In this document: piece after piece, positions 8,065-16,077 of the stretch
Layout: the number at the start of each line of letters is the position of its first letter
How positions within the stretch are numbered: the first letter of the stretch is position 1
DNA from: Bosea sp. RAC05
GTDB lineage: Bacteria; Pseudomonadota; Alphaproteobacteria; Rhizobiales; Beijerinckiaceae
Direction: 5' to 3'
Assembly (NCBI RefSeq): GCF_001713455.1
Contig: NZ_CP016464.1
Span: 3,396,001-3,460,000 of the forward strand
DNA length: 64,000 nucleotides
The notes under the pieces: model-generated
Databases searched by the model: none
Told to the model about the DNA's origin: nothing
Seen by the model: the letters and a program-made list of their open reading frames with translations, nothing else
Position numbers and translations under genes: made by a program

Positions 8065-9143
8065 CGGGCGTTCCGCTGGATCATGAAGGCGGAGAGATCG
8101 AGCGGCGCCCGGCGCGTGCGCGCGGCGCTGCGCTCCTGCACCGCCGGCGTCGGCTGCGTCAGCTCCACCGGGCGAGCGGGCGGCAGCGGCGCCTGCACGG
8201 CCCGTGTCGAGGCCGCCGCATTGGCGGCGGCGGCGTCGGCCGCCGTCGGCGCGGTCGCGGTGGCATCGGATTTCGTCTGCCGCGGATAGAAGCGGTCGGC
8301 GGCATCGAGCGAGGCGGTCCGGCTGGCGTCACCGCGCGGCGTCGCCCAGAGAGTGGCCACCGCCTGCGACACCGGCGCCCGCGAGCCCTCGGTCGAGAAC
8401 AGGCCGATCAGGCCCTTGGCGCGGCCGGGCGCGAGCGCGGCGGCGATCTCGGCCGGCTTGTCGCCGCCCTGGGTCGAAGCCGTCTGGGTGACGGTCGCTG
8501 TGGCGGCGAGCTGGGTGTTGGCATGGCTGGCCGCCAGCACGCCGTAGACCTCCTGCGCGCTGCGCGCCCGGCCGGCCTTGTCGAAGAAGATGCTGCGATT
8601 GGCGGCGGCCGCCTCGGGGAAATCCTTCACGGCGGCCCGGGTCGGATCGGCTGCCGCGGTCTTGATCAGGTCGGAGGCCCCGCGCGCCCCCAGAACATGG
8701 GCCATGTAGAGCTCGCCCGCATGCGGCTGGCGGCCGAGCGCGCCGGCGAGCTGCTCGCGGTTCTTCTGCGTCAGGGCACCCGCCATCACGGCGGCGACCT
8801 GCGGGTCCTTGCGCAGCTCCAGGATCTTCTCGCGCGCCGCCGGATCGGCGACGGTCAGCCGCCCGCCACCCGTCTCGCTGATCGCGTCGGCATAGCTGGC
8901 GAGCCCCTGCTTGGGCCCCTCCTGCTTCACCATGGACAGCCAGGTCTGCTCGATGAACTGGAACAGGCCGGTCGCGCTCGAGGTCTTCGCCTTGGCGTCG
9001 GGCTCGAGCGAGGATTCACGCTGGGCGGTCTTCAGCAGATAATCGAACCCCGCCCCGGTCTTGGCCGCGCCGTCGCGGATGGCGCTCACCACCGGGTTCG
9101 CCGGCTGGGTCTCGCGCGTCTGCGGAGTGGTGAACAGGAACAT
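8061..9143 (-). CDS. Lytic transglycosylase (SLT) domain protein
   Basis: 360 residues. The catalytic glutamate of the lysozyme-like fold is E43 in TAQRESSLEP, followed by SSATGLFQFIEQTWL, the usual SLT motif 2. The remaining two thirds are Ala/Pro/Thr-rich with low-complexity runs and no recognisable domain. There is no clear Sec signal, which is common for transglycosylases exported by flagellar or other secretion systems. I chose the ATG at 9143; a GTG six codons earlier (9161) is the alternative. It is coupled to the DUF2336 gene. Confidence 0.82.
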   Translation of the reverse strand: MFLFTTPQTRETQPANPVVSAIRDGAAKTGAGFDYLLKTAQRESSLEPDAKAKTSSATGLFQFIEQTWLSMVKQEGPKQGLASYADAISETGGGRLTVADPAAREKILELRKDPQVAAVMAGALTQKNREQLAGALGRQPHAGELYMAHVLGARGASDLIKTAAADPTRAAVKDFPEAAAANRSIFFDKAGRARSAQEVYGVLAASHANTQLAATATVTQTASTQGGDKPAEIAAALAPGRAKGLIGLFSTEGSRAPVSQAVATLWATPRGDASRTASLDAADRFYPRQTKSDATATAPTAADAAAANAAASTRAVQAPLPPARPVELTQPTPAVQERSAARTRRAPLDLSAFMIQRNAR

Positions 9144-9339
9144 CGGGACTCTCGGGCGCACCCGCCGGCGGCGGCCGCCGCAGGACGCTGCGGCGCGGTC
9201 TGGAGAGTGGCCCGGTTATGGTAAGCGAAGCGTTAATCACGACGCATCGTCACCGCGTCGTCGCAGGGGATCGGGGGCGCCCTTTCGCCGGCGTGATGCG
9301 CTAGAGTGCCGGAATCGACCGGGGCATGGAGAGGCCAGG

Positions 9340-9837
9340 ATGCCAGAGCTGAAGCGCCACAAGCGCGGCGGGATCTATTTCGAGGATTTCGAGGTCGGCG
9401 CCGTCATCGAGCACGGCCTGACGCGCACCGTCACGCAGATGGACAACATGCTGTTCTCCAACATGACGCTGAACCCGCAACCCCTTCACATCGATGCGCA
9501 TTTCTGTGCGACCGAGACGGAATGGGGCCAGCCGCTGATGAACTCCCTGTTCACGCTCGGCCTGATGATCGGCATCTCGGTGAACGACACCACCGTCGGC
9601 ACCACCATCGGCAATCTCGGCATGACCGACGTCACCTTCCCGGCGCCGCTCTTCGAGGGCGACACGATCAACGTCACGACCGAGATCGTGGCCAAGCGCG
9701 AATCGCGCTCGCGGCCGGATGCCGGCATCGTCGAGTTCCACCACCGCGCCTACAAGCAGGACGGCACGCTGGTGGCGCAATGCCGCCGCCAGGCCTTCAT
9801 GCGCCGGCATCCCGCCCCAGTCGCTCTGGACGTCTGA
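9340..9837 (+). CDS. MaoC-family (hot-dog) dehydratase
   Basis: 165 residues with a single hot-dog domain. FEVGAVIEHGLTRTVTQMDN and NPQPLHIDAHFC contain the hydratase 2 motif with the catalytic Asp/His pair (in PLHID). Proteins of this type add or remove water on CoA thioesters. The GGAGAGG upstream supports the ATG at 9340. The stop is five bases from the start of a CitE-like lyase, so they are co-transcribed. This suggests a hydratase-lyase pair acting on a malyl- or citramalyl-type CoA ester. Confidence 0.88.
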   Translation: MPELKRHKRGGIYFEDFEVGAVIEHGLTRTVTQMDNMLFSNMTLNPQPLHIDAHFCATETEWGQPLMNSLFTLGLMIGISVNDTTVGTTIGNLGMTDVTFPAPLFEGDTINVTTEIVAKRESRSRPDAGIVEFHHRAYKQDGTLVAQCRRQAFMRRHPAPVALDV

Positions 9838-9842
9838 CCCCG

Positions 9843-10721
9843 ATGCGCTCGCTCCTCTTCGTTCCTGGCGACAGCCCCCGCAAGCAGCAGAAGGGCCTCG
9901 CCAGCGGCGCCGATGCGCTGATCCTCGACCTCGAGGATTCGGTCGCTCTCGACGCCAAGCCGCAGGCGCGCGAGATCACCCGCGCCTTTCTGGAGGCCGC
10001 CCGCGCCCTGCCCCGCCGTCCGCGCCTGATCGTGCGCGTCAACGCGCTCGCCACCGGCCTGACCGAGGCCGATCTCGACGCGGTCATGCCGGGCGCGCCG
10101 GATGCGATCATGCTGCCCAAATCCGAGAGCGGCAGCGATACCGGGCATCTCGCCGCCAAGATCGCGGTGCGCGAGGCCGAGTGCGACCTGCCCGACGGCG
10201 GCACCCGGATCATCCCGATCGCGACCGAAACCGGCAAGGGCATCTTCGGCCTCGGCAGCTATGCCGGCGCCACCCACCGGCTCGACGCCCTGACCTGGGG
10301 CGCGGAGGACCTGTCGGCCGATCTCGGCGCCGAGACCAACCGCCTGCCGGACGGCCAGTACACCGATCCCTACCGGCTCGCCCGCTCACTGACGCTGTTT
10401 GCGGCGGCCTCCGCCCAGGTCGACGCGATCGACACCGTCTTCACCGCCTTTCGCGACGCCGAGGGCTTCCGCGCCGAGTGCCTGGCGGCGCGGCGCGACG
10501 GCTTCACCGGCAAGATGGCGATCCACCCCGACCAGGTCGCGACGATCAACGAGGTCTTCTCGCCCGCGCCCGAAGCCCTCGCCCGGGCGCAGGCGATCAT
10601 CGCGCTGTTCGCGGCCAACCCCGGCGTCGGCGTGATCGGGCTCGATGGCGAAATGCTCGATCGTCCCCATCTGATCAGGGCGCAGCGCCTCGTCGCGCGC
10701 GCTCGCAAACTGGCTGAATGA
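9843..10721 (+). CDS. CitE-like CoA ester lyase (HpcH/HpaI aldolase family)
   Basis: 292 residues, a TIM-barrel lyase. Visible markers are MRSLLFVPGDSPRK, the metal-site ALILDLEDSVALDAK, RPRLIVRVNAL, the second acidic ligand in IPIATETGKGIFGL, LTWGAEDLSADLGA, and GFTGKMAIHPDQV near the end. The family includes malyl-CoA, beta-methylmalyl-CoA and citramalyl-CoA lyases. There is no citrate-lyase operon (no CitD/F), so a stand-alone CoA ester lyase working with the adjacent MaoC dehydratase is the better reading. The exact substrate is unknown. Confidence 0.9.
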   Translation: MRSLLFVPGDSPRKQQKGLASGADALILDLEDSVALDAKPQAREITRAFLEAARALPRRPRLIVRVNALATGLTEADLDAVMPGAPDAIMLPKSESGSDTGHLAAKIAVREAECDLPDGGTRIIPIATETGKGIFGLGSYAGATHRLDALTWGAEDLSADLGAETNRLPDGQYTDPYRLARSLTLFAAASAQVDAIDTVFTAFRDAEGFRAECLAARRDGFTGKMAIHPDQVATINEVFSPAPEALARAQAIIALFAANPGVGVIGLDGEMLDRPHLIRAQRLVARARKLAE

Positions 10722-10740
10722 AGCGCTGGAGGCTTTTCCA

Positions 10741-10947
10741 ATGACTCGGGTTTTCGAGGTTTCGGGCATGCATTGCGGCGGTTGCCTGTCGCGCGTCCAG
10801 GTCGCGGCGGAGAAGCTTGCACCGGGTACGACCGTGACGCTGGAGCCGCCACGGCTGACCCTGCCGCAGACGGCGACGCTCGACGCCGCCGCCATCAACG
10901 CGGCGCTGGCCCCGCTCGGCGACTACCGCGTGAAGCCGGCGGGCTGA
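10741..10947 (+). CDS. Small heavy-metal-associated (HMA) domain protein
   Basis: 68 residues, the length of a stand-alone copper chaperone. The metal motif is GMHCGGC at residues 9-15, with the usual ferredoxin-like core behind it. No P-type ATPase or CueR-type regulator is adjacent, so its partner must be encoded elsewhere. It starts 19 bases after the CoA lyase gene, with GGAGGC upstream of the ATG, so it may be the last gene of that operon by read-through. Confidence 0.82.
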   Translation: MTRVFEVSGMHCGGCLSRVQVAAEKLAPGTTVTLEPPRLTLPQTATLDAAAINAALAPLGDYRVKPAG

Positions 10948-10990
10948 GGAGGTTGCCGCCGAAACGGCCAAGGCGACCGCTTCGCCGCCT

Positions 10991-11596
10991 TCAGCCGCCC
11001 GGCGGGCGCTCGATCGAGAACAGGTGGTCGACCTCGGCATAATCGGCATAGCCGCAGCGCGCCACCGGATGCGCCGCGGCGGTGTCGAAGCGGCCGTTGC
11101 GGATGAAGGCATCGTCCATGAAGATGCCGACGACCTGCCCCAGCACCATCCAGCGCTCGACGCTGACACCGTCGAGATCGACCAGTTGCTGCACCGAGAG
11201 CAGCTTGCACTCGAGCGCGGCTGGGCTGCCCGCCACGCGCGGCGGTTTGACGAAGCGCGAGGGCGCCATCTCCAGCCCGGCATGGCCGTACTCGCTGGTG
11301 CCGCGCGGCAGCGGCGCCGAGGTCAGGTTCATCGCGCCGACCAGCGACTTCGTCACCATCGAGCAGGTGAACTCGCCCGTCTCCTCGATGAAGGCGACCG
11401 CATCCTTCTTGCCCTCGGACGAGAACATCACGATGTGGGGCCGCGTCGAGACGGCGTTGAAATAGCTGTAGGGCGAGAGGTTGATCTCGCCCTTCGCGCT
11501 CATCGCCGTGATCCAGCCGATCGGGCGCGGCGTCACGATCGCCTTGAACGGGTCGTGCGGCAGGCCGTGATCCTGCGCGGCGGGCGAATAGATCAT
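10991..11596 (-). CDS. Flavin reductase family protein (FMN-binding split barrel)
   Basis: 201 residues from the ATG at 11596. The opening HDPFKAIVTPRPIGWITAMS and NLSPYSYFNAVSTRPHIVMF are the FMN-binding segments of this family, which reduce FMN/FAD with NAD(P)H or bind FMN in related oxidoreductases. It begins four bases after the stop of the nitroreductase gene, so the two flavoproteins form an operon. Confidence 0.9.
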   Translation of the reverse strand: MIYSPAAQDHGLPHDPFKAIVTPRPIGWITAMSAKGEINLSPYSYFNAVSTRPHIVMFSSEGKKDAVAFIEETGEFTCSMVTKSLVGAMNLTSAPLPRGTSEYGHAGLEMAPSRFVKPPRVAGSPAALECKLLSVQQLVDLDGVSVERWMVLGQVVGIFMDDAFIRNGRFDTAAAHPVARCGYADYAEVDHLFSIERPPGG

Positions 11597-11600
11597 GGGC

Positions 11601-12170
11601 TCACGCTCCGTAGTGGCTGACGATGTCGGCCAGGACCGGCCGCTCGCGATCCGCCGGCACCGAGGTCGCGGTTCCCAGATGGATGAAGCCGGCGATGCGC
11701 TCCTCCGCCTCGAGCCCGAAGGCACTCAGCACGCTGCGATCGAAGGAAAACCAGTTGGTCAGCCAGCAGCCGGCGAAACCCATCGCCTGCGCCGCGACCA
11801 GCATCGACATGCAGACGGCCCCGGCCGTCAGCTCCTGCTCCCATTGCGGGATCTTCACATGGGGGGCGGCCCGCGACACCACGGCCACGATCACCGGCGC
11901 CTGCAGCAGACGGTTGCGCTCGAAGGCGACCTGCTCCGGCTTGGCGTCGGGATTGCGGTTCTGGAAGGCCTGCGCCACCACCTCGGCCGCCTTCTCGCGG
12001 GCAGCGCCCGAGAAGACGATGAAGCGCCAGGGCACCAGCTTGCCATGGTCGGGCACGCGCGAGGCGATGGTGAGCAGCTCCTGGAGCTGCCCGCCCTCGG
12101 GGCCGGGCGCGGCGAGGAATTGCGGCGGCACCGATCGGCGCAGCTTGAGCAGGGAGAGCGTATCGGTCAT
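11601..12170 (-). CDS. Nitroreductase family protein
   Basis: 189 residues. MTDTLSLLKLRRSVPP carries the basic FMN-phosphate-binding Arg-Arg-Ser. IASRVPDHGKLVPWRFIV and GFAGCWLTNW are further family landmarks. It resembles the short YdjA-type nitroreductases, NAD(P)H-dependent FMN enzymes that reduce nitro groups or quinone-like compounds. The start at 12170 fits the family N-terminus; the open frame continues upstream without family similarity. It is co-transcribed with the flavin reductase downstream. Confidence 0.9.
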   Translation of the reverse strand: MTDTLSLLKLRRSVPPQFLAAPGPEGGQLQELLTIASRVPDHGKLVPWRFIVFSGAAREKAAEVVAQAFQNRNPDAKPEQVAFERNRLLQAPVIVAVVSRAAPHVKIPQWEQELTAGAVCMSMLVAAQAMGFAGCWLTNWFSFDRSVLSAFGLEAEERIAGFIHLGTATSVPADRERPVLADIVSHYGA

Positions 12171-12274
12171 GAAGCATCCGGATGCGAGGAACCCGACCAG
12201 ACCTAGTCTCTCGCCATGATCGCGACAAGCGAGCCTGCTGAGACATGGACGCAAGGGTACCGAGGGCTGGGATC

Positions 12275-13225
12275 ATGTTTGAATTCGAGAGGTTCGAGAG
12301 ACGAAGGCTGGCGAGTGGCCTGCTCGCGGTCGCGCTGACGCTGCCGCTCGGCGCCGTCCATGCGCAGGCCCCGGCGACGCCCGCCCCTCTGACCGTCCCG
12401 GCTCCCGCACCGTCGCCCTCGATCGGCGGGACGGTCGACCCGACTCCCGTCCAGCCCGGCCCGGCGCCATCCGCCCGGCAGGCCTCCCTGCGGGTCGCCG
12501 CCCAGTTCGCCAGCGACCGCCGGCCGATCCGCTCGGGGCTGGTCTGGCGTGTCCTCAGCGAGTCGGCCGATGGCTCGCCGCCGCGCATCGTCGCGCGCTC
12601 GTCCGAGCCGGAGCCCAGCTTCGCGCTCGATCCCGGCACCTATCTGCTGCATGCGGCCTATGGCTTCGCCAGCGGCACCAAGCGGGTCACGCTCGGCCCG
12701 CAGGGGCTGCGCGAACAGGTGGCGATCAGCGCCGGCGGCCTCTCGCTCGCGGGCTCGATCGGCGATGCGCCGATCGCCCCCGCCCAGCTCGGCTTCCAGA
12801 TCTTCGTGCCGCTCCAGGGTAATTCGGAAGGGCGGCTCGTCACCAATGCCCGCGGCGGCGAGCTGATCCGGCTGCCGGAGGGTACCTATCACATCGTCTC
12901 GACCTACGGCGATTCCAACGCGATCCAGCGGGCGGATGTGAAGGTCGAGTCCGGCAAGATCACCGACGCCACGCTGCACCACCGGGCTGCGCGCGTGACG
13001 TTGAAACTCGTCGCGGCGGCGGGCGGGGAGGCCTTCGCCGGCACCGCCTTCAGCGTGCTGACGCCGGGCGGCGACGTCATCCGCGAGGCGATCGGCGCCT
13101 TCCCGCAGGTGATCCTGGCCGAGGGCGACTATGTCCTGATCGCGCGGCAGGAGGGCCAGGTCTTCTCGCGGGATTTCAAGGTCGAGTCCGGGCTCGACCG
13201 CGACATCGAGGTACTGGCGCGCTGA
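12275..13225 (+). CDS. Exported hypothetical protein with repeated beta-sandwich-like segments
   Basis: 316 residues from the ATG at 12275, which has GAGGG nine bases upstream; an in-frame ATG at 12245 lacks one. The N-terminus is a signal peptide (LASGLLAVALTLPLGAVHAQ), then a Pro/Ala-rich linker to about residue 65. The rest contains three similar stretches ending in patterns such as LDPGTYLLHAAYG, LPEGTYHIVSTYGD and LAEGDYVLIARQEG. These look like carboxypeptidase-regulatory-like or transthyretin-type beta domains. The function is unknown; a periplasmic or cell-envelope role is likely. Confidence 0.7.
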   Translation: MFEFERFERRRLASGLLAVALTLPLGAVHAQAPATPAPLTVPAPAPSPSIGGTVDPTPVQPGPAPSARQASLRVAAQFASDRRPIRSGLVWRVLSESADGSPPRIVARSSEPEPSFALDPGTYLLHAAYGFASGTKRVTLGPQGLREQVAISAGGLSLAGSIGDAPIAPAQLGFQIFVPLQGNSEGRLVTNARGGELIRLPEGTYHIVSTYGDSNAIQRADVKVESGKITDATLHHRAARVTLKLVAAAGGEAFAGTAFSVLTPGGDVIREAIGAFPQVILAEGDYVLIARQEGQVFSRDFKVESGLDRDIEVLAR

Positions 13226-13259
13226 GGTCAGGCCGCGCTGGCGGCATGCTCCGCCGCGA

Positions 13260-14117
13260 TCAGTTGGTCGGCCGCGGCGGCGCCGGGCGCTCGACGCGCG
13301 GGCCGGACAGGGCAGACGCCACGCCGTCGGCGATGCGGATGGCGAGGCAGCGATAACCAGCCTCGACCAGCTCCGTCCCGTCCATCCCGATCAGCTCCTC
13401 AGCGGTGAAGCGGCGCGATTGCGCCCATTCCCGCATCATGCCGTAGCGCGGGAAGACCGGAACCGAAAACTCCGCCGCGACCGTCTTCAGCACGCCACGA
13501 TAGTCGTCGTAATGCGGATAGCGGCCCTCGCGCGGCAGCCAGGGCAGATCCATCATCACGAGATCGATGCCGGCCGCCTGCACCTTGCGGATCCCCTTCT
13601 TGAGGATCTTGGCGAGCTTCTCCTCGCCGATATGGTTCACCACATCGGCCGCGACCGTCTGCCAGATCACCAGCCCGGGGGCCTTGTCGATCACGTCCGT
13701 GTCCATCCGGGAGACCATGTCGAAGGCGCTCTGCCCGCCGACCCCCCGGTTGATGACGCGGATCTCGGCCTGCGGCAGGCGCCGGCGCAACTCGTCCTGC
13801 AGCATCGCCGGATAGCTCTTGTCCTCGGCCGAGGCCCCGGCCCCCGCCGTCGTCGAGGAGCCGATCGTGACGATGGAGAGCTGCCCGGTCTCGCGCAGGG
13901 ACTGGACCGCGCGCGGCAGGATCGGCTGGAAGCGTTGCGAGGCCGCCCCGGCGCGGCAGCGCTGGTCGGCCGCATGGGCGAGGGCCATGGGCCCTGCCAC
14001 GGCCGGCGCGAGCGGCGCGCAGAGGACTAGCGCGCAGAGGCCTGGTGCGACTGCGGCGAGGCCTGCCGCGCGGGCGCGGCGGAAGCGCTGCCGGAGTGCG
14101 TGAGCGACTGGTACCAC
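13260..14117 (-). CDS. SGNH/GDSL-type hydrolase, exported
   Basis: About 285 residues from a GTG at 14117; the start is uncertain. This start would overlap the upstream acyltransferase gene by 91 bases and gives a plausible signal peptide (APGLCALVLCAPLAPAVAG). Block I is IVTIGSSTTAG with the nucleophile Ser, followed by INRGVGGQSAFDM and VIWQTVAADVVN (the usual block III Asn position is altered to a QT.A.D pattern). Members hydrolyse esters, often O-acetyl groups on envelope sugars. Pairing with an OpgC-like acyltransferase suggests a role in acylating or de-acylating a periplasmic glycan. Confidence 0.75.
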   Translation of the reverse strand: MVPVAHALRQRFRRARAAGLAAVAPGLCALVLCAPLAPAVAGPMALAHAADQRCRAGAASQRFQPILPRAVQSLRETGQLSIVTIGSSTTAGAGASAEDKSYPAMLQDELRRRLPQAEIRVINRGVGGQSAFDMVSRMDTDVIDKAPGLVIWQTVAADVVNHIGEEKLAKILKKGIRKVQAAGIDLVMMDLPWLPREGRYPHYDDYRGVLKTVAAEFSVPVFPRYGMMREWAQSRRFTAEELIGMDGTELVEAGYRCLAIRIADGVASALSGPRVERPAPPRPTN

Positions 14118-15316
14118 GTCAGGAACATCCCCAACCCGACGAGAAGTGTAACGCCGGCCAGGCAGACCAGCAACTGCGGGCCGACCGCGAAGCCCGTCTC
14201 GGCCATGACGATCTGCCCGGCGATCGACAGCACCGTCCCGGCGCAGAAGATGTCGAGCGAGTGTTTGCCGACGATCGCGAGCGTCCGCCCGACGGCGAAG
14301 CGCAGCAGCCCCGCCCCCGCCGGCAGCCAGCGCATCGCCAGCCAGGCCAGGGCCGCGACATGCAGCAGGCGGCTCCAGGCGAGATGAGTCTTGTCGGAGC
14401 CCAGCTGGACCGAGTCGAACCATTCGTTGAACAGGGCGATGCCAGTCGGGTTGCCGGAGGCGGTCTTGGCCAGATAGGCGAAGACGAGAAAGCCGACGGC
14501 GAGCGCATCGACGCTGCGCAGGGGCGGCAGGGCGACGCCCCGCAGCATCGCGAGGCCGACGATGATTCCGACCAGAAAGGTGACCTGCCAAGCGAAGGGA
14601 TTGAAGAACCAGCCCGCCGCATGAACGTTCGGGAAGTTCAGGCCGAGCGCGAGCGCCGTCTGCCAGACCGCCAGCGAGACCAGAAGCGCGCCCAGCGGGC
14701 TGAGCCGGACCGCCAGATACAGCAGCGGGAACAGCCCCAGCAGCACGATGTAGAGGGGCAGGATGTCGAGATAGGAGGGCTGGTAGCGCAGCGTCAGCAC
14801 ATCGATCAGCGCCGCCAGCGTGTCGCTGAAGAAGGGCTGGATGTTGATGGCTTCGATGTAGAGCGGGTTCTGCGTCCGCGTCACCGCCGCCGCCACGACG
14901 CCGCAGACGACGATGAACAGCGCGATATGCGCGATGTAGAGCGTCCACAGCCGCCCGCCGATCTTGAGCGCACCGACCGCCAGCCCGCGCCGCTCGATCA
15001 GGCTGCCATAGGCCAGCGTGGCCGAGATCCCGGCCAGCAGCACGAAGGCGTCCGCCCCGTCCGAGAAGCCGAAGTTATGCGGCATCCAGGCCGCGACGAC
15101 ATTGCCCGGCATGTGGTTGATGAAGATGACCAGCAGCGCCAGCCCCCGGATCACGTCGATCCGCGCATCCCGCCCCGCGGTCGCGGCCGTGCCACCCGGG
15201 CCATGGCCCAGGAGCAGAAACCGCGAAAGGGCAGAAGACGGCTGCACCGGCGAGATCCGACTATCGACGAAGGAACAGGGCGAACGCGAGGCCGGCGCAG
15301 CGGGTTCCCCCGACAT
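14027..15316 (-). CDS. OpgC-like membrane acyltransferase
   Basis: 429 residues from the ATG at 15316, with ten or so membrane helices. RIDVIRGLALLVIFINHMPGN is the characteristic first helix of OpgC proteins (the conserved Arg-Asp and the intramembrane His). SDGADAFVLLAGISATLAYG and YLDILPLYIVLLGLFP follow. OpgC succinylates osmoregulated periplasmic glucans in E. coli; related alphaproteobacterial proteins modify cyclic glucans. No opgGH genes are nearby, so the glycan target is unknown. It overlaps the SGNH hydrolase gene downstream. Confidence 0.85.
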   Translation of the reverse strand: MSGEPAAPASRSPCSFVDSRISPVQPSSALSRFLLLGHGPGGTAATAGRDARIDVIRGLALLVIFINHMPGNVVAAWMPHNFGFSDGADAFVLLAGISATLAYGSLIERRGLAVGALKIGGRLWTLYIAHIALFIVVCGVVAAAVTRTQNPLYIEAINIQPFFSDTLAALIDVLTLRYQPSYLDILPLYIVLLGLFPLLYLAVRLSPLGALLVSLAVWQTALALGLNFPNVHAAGWFFNPFAWQVTFLVGIIVGLAMLRGVALPPLRSVDALAVGFLVFAYLAKTASGNPTGIALFNEWFDSVQLGSDKTHLAWSRLLHVAALAWLAMRWLPAGAGLLRFAVGRTLAIVGKHSLDIFCAGTVLSIAGQIVMAETGFAVGPQLLVCLAGVTLLVGLGMFLTWYQSLTHSGSASAAPARQASPQSHQASAR

Positions 15317-15444
15317 GAACAAGCGCACGGACTTCGTTCATGCGCCGTTCATAAAACGCGCAGGGTTAAGGGTCACTAAACATCGCATCACAACCGCGTG
15401 TCGGGGCGTGACCGGCAGGTGTGCGCGGAACGGCCGGACCAGGC

Positions 15445-16077
15445 TCAGTAGGGCGGTTCGGCATAGACCAGCTTGCCGTCGATCAGCAGTCGCTTGATCG
15501 CGGCCGTGCCGTCGGTCGCGACGGCGGCGACGACCTCGATGCGCGCCCGTGGCGTCGTCTCGATGGCGCGGCCCTGGCCCTGCGGCACGAAATAGCTCTC
15601 CAGCCCATAGGCGACGCGCATCCGCCCCGCGCCGGCGGAGCAGTCGGTCTGCCCCGCCTCGTTCAGCGCGCAGGCGCCGGTGGAGAGAACACGCCCGACG
15701 ATGACGACCTCGCCTTCGCCTGCAGCGGGACGGGTCGTCGCCACGGCCTTCGCCTGAGCGAAGCCCTCCGCGTCACGCGTCAGCGTCACGAAGACGGTGT
15801 CGCCCCGCCGCACGCCCGTCGCGCTGCCAGGACCCGGTGTCACGGTGCTGATCGGATAGGCGAGCACGACATAGTCGCCCCGGAACAGGTCGCGTGGATC
15901 GACCGGCACGGTCCGCAGCCGCACCTCGGTGCCATGGCGCAGGATCGAGGCCCGGCTCTCGACCAGCGCCAGCAGCCCGCCGCAGAGCAGAAGCATGGCG
16001 GCGAGCATCCGCCCGATCAGCGGAATCCGCGCCAGCAGCGCATCGGCGCTCGGCAGCTTGGTGACGGTCGGGTTCAT
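15445..16077 (-). CDS. GDYXXLXY domain-containing membrane-anchored protein
   Basis: 210 residues with one N-terminal membrane helix (LIGRMLAAMLLLCGGLLAL). The motif that names the family, GDYVVLAY, lies near residue 68 in the context DPRDLFRGDYVVLAY. The rest is a beta-rich domain facing the periplasm. The family is almost always found next to a DUF2157 membrane protein, as here: the start codon overlaps the DUF2157 stop by four bases. The function of the pair is unknown. Confidence 0.9.
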   Translation of the reverse strand: MNPTVTKLPSADALLARIPLIGRMLAAMLLLCGGLLALVESRASILRHGTEVRLRTVPVDPRDLFRGDYVVLAYPISTVTPGPGSATGVRRGDTVFVTLTRDAEGFAQAKAVATTRPAAGEGEVVIVGRVLSTGACALNEAGQTDCSAGAGRMRVAYGLESYFVPQGQGRAIETTPRARIEVVAAVATDGTAAIKRLLIDGKLVYAEPPY

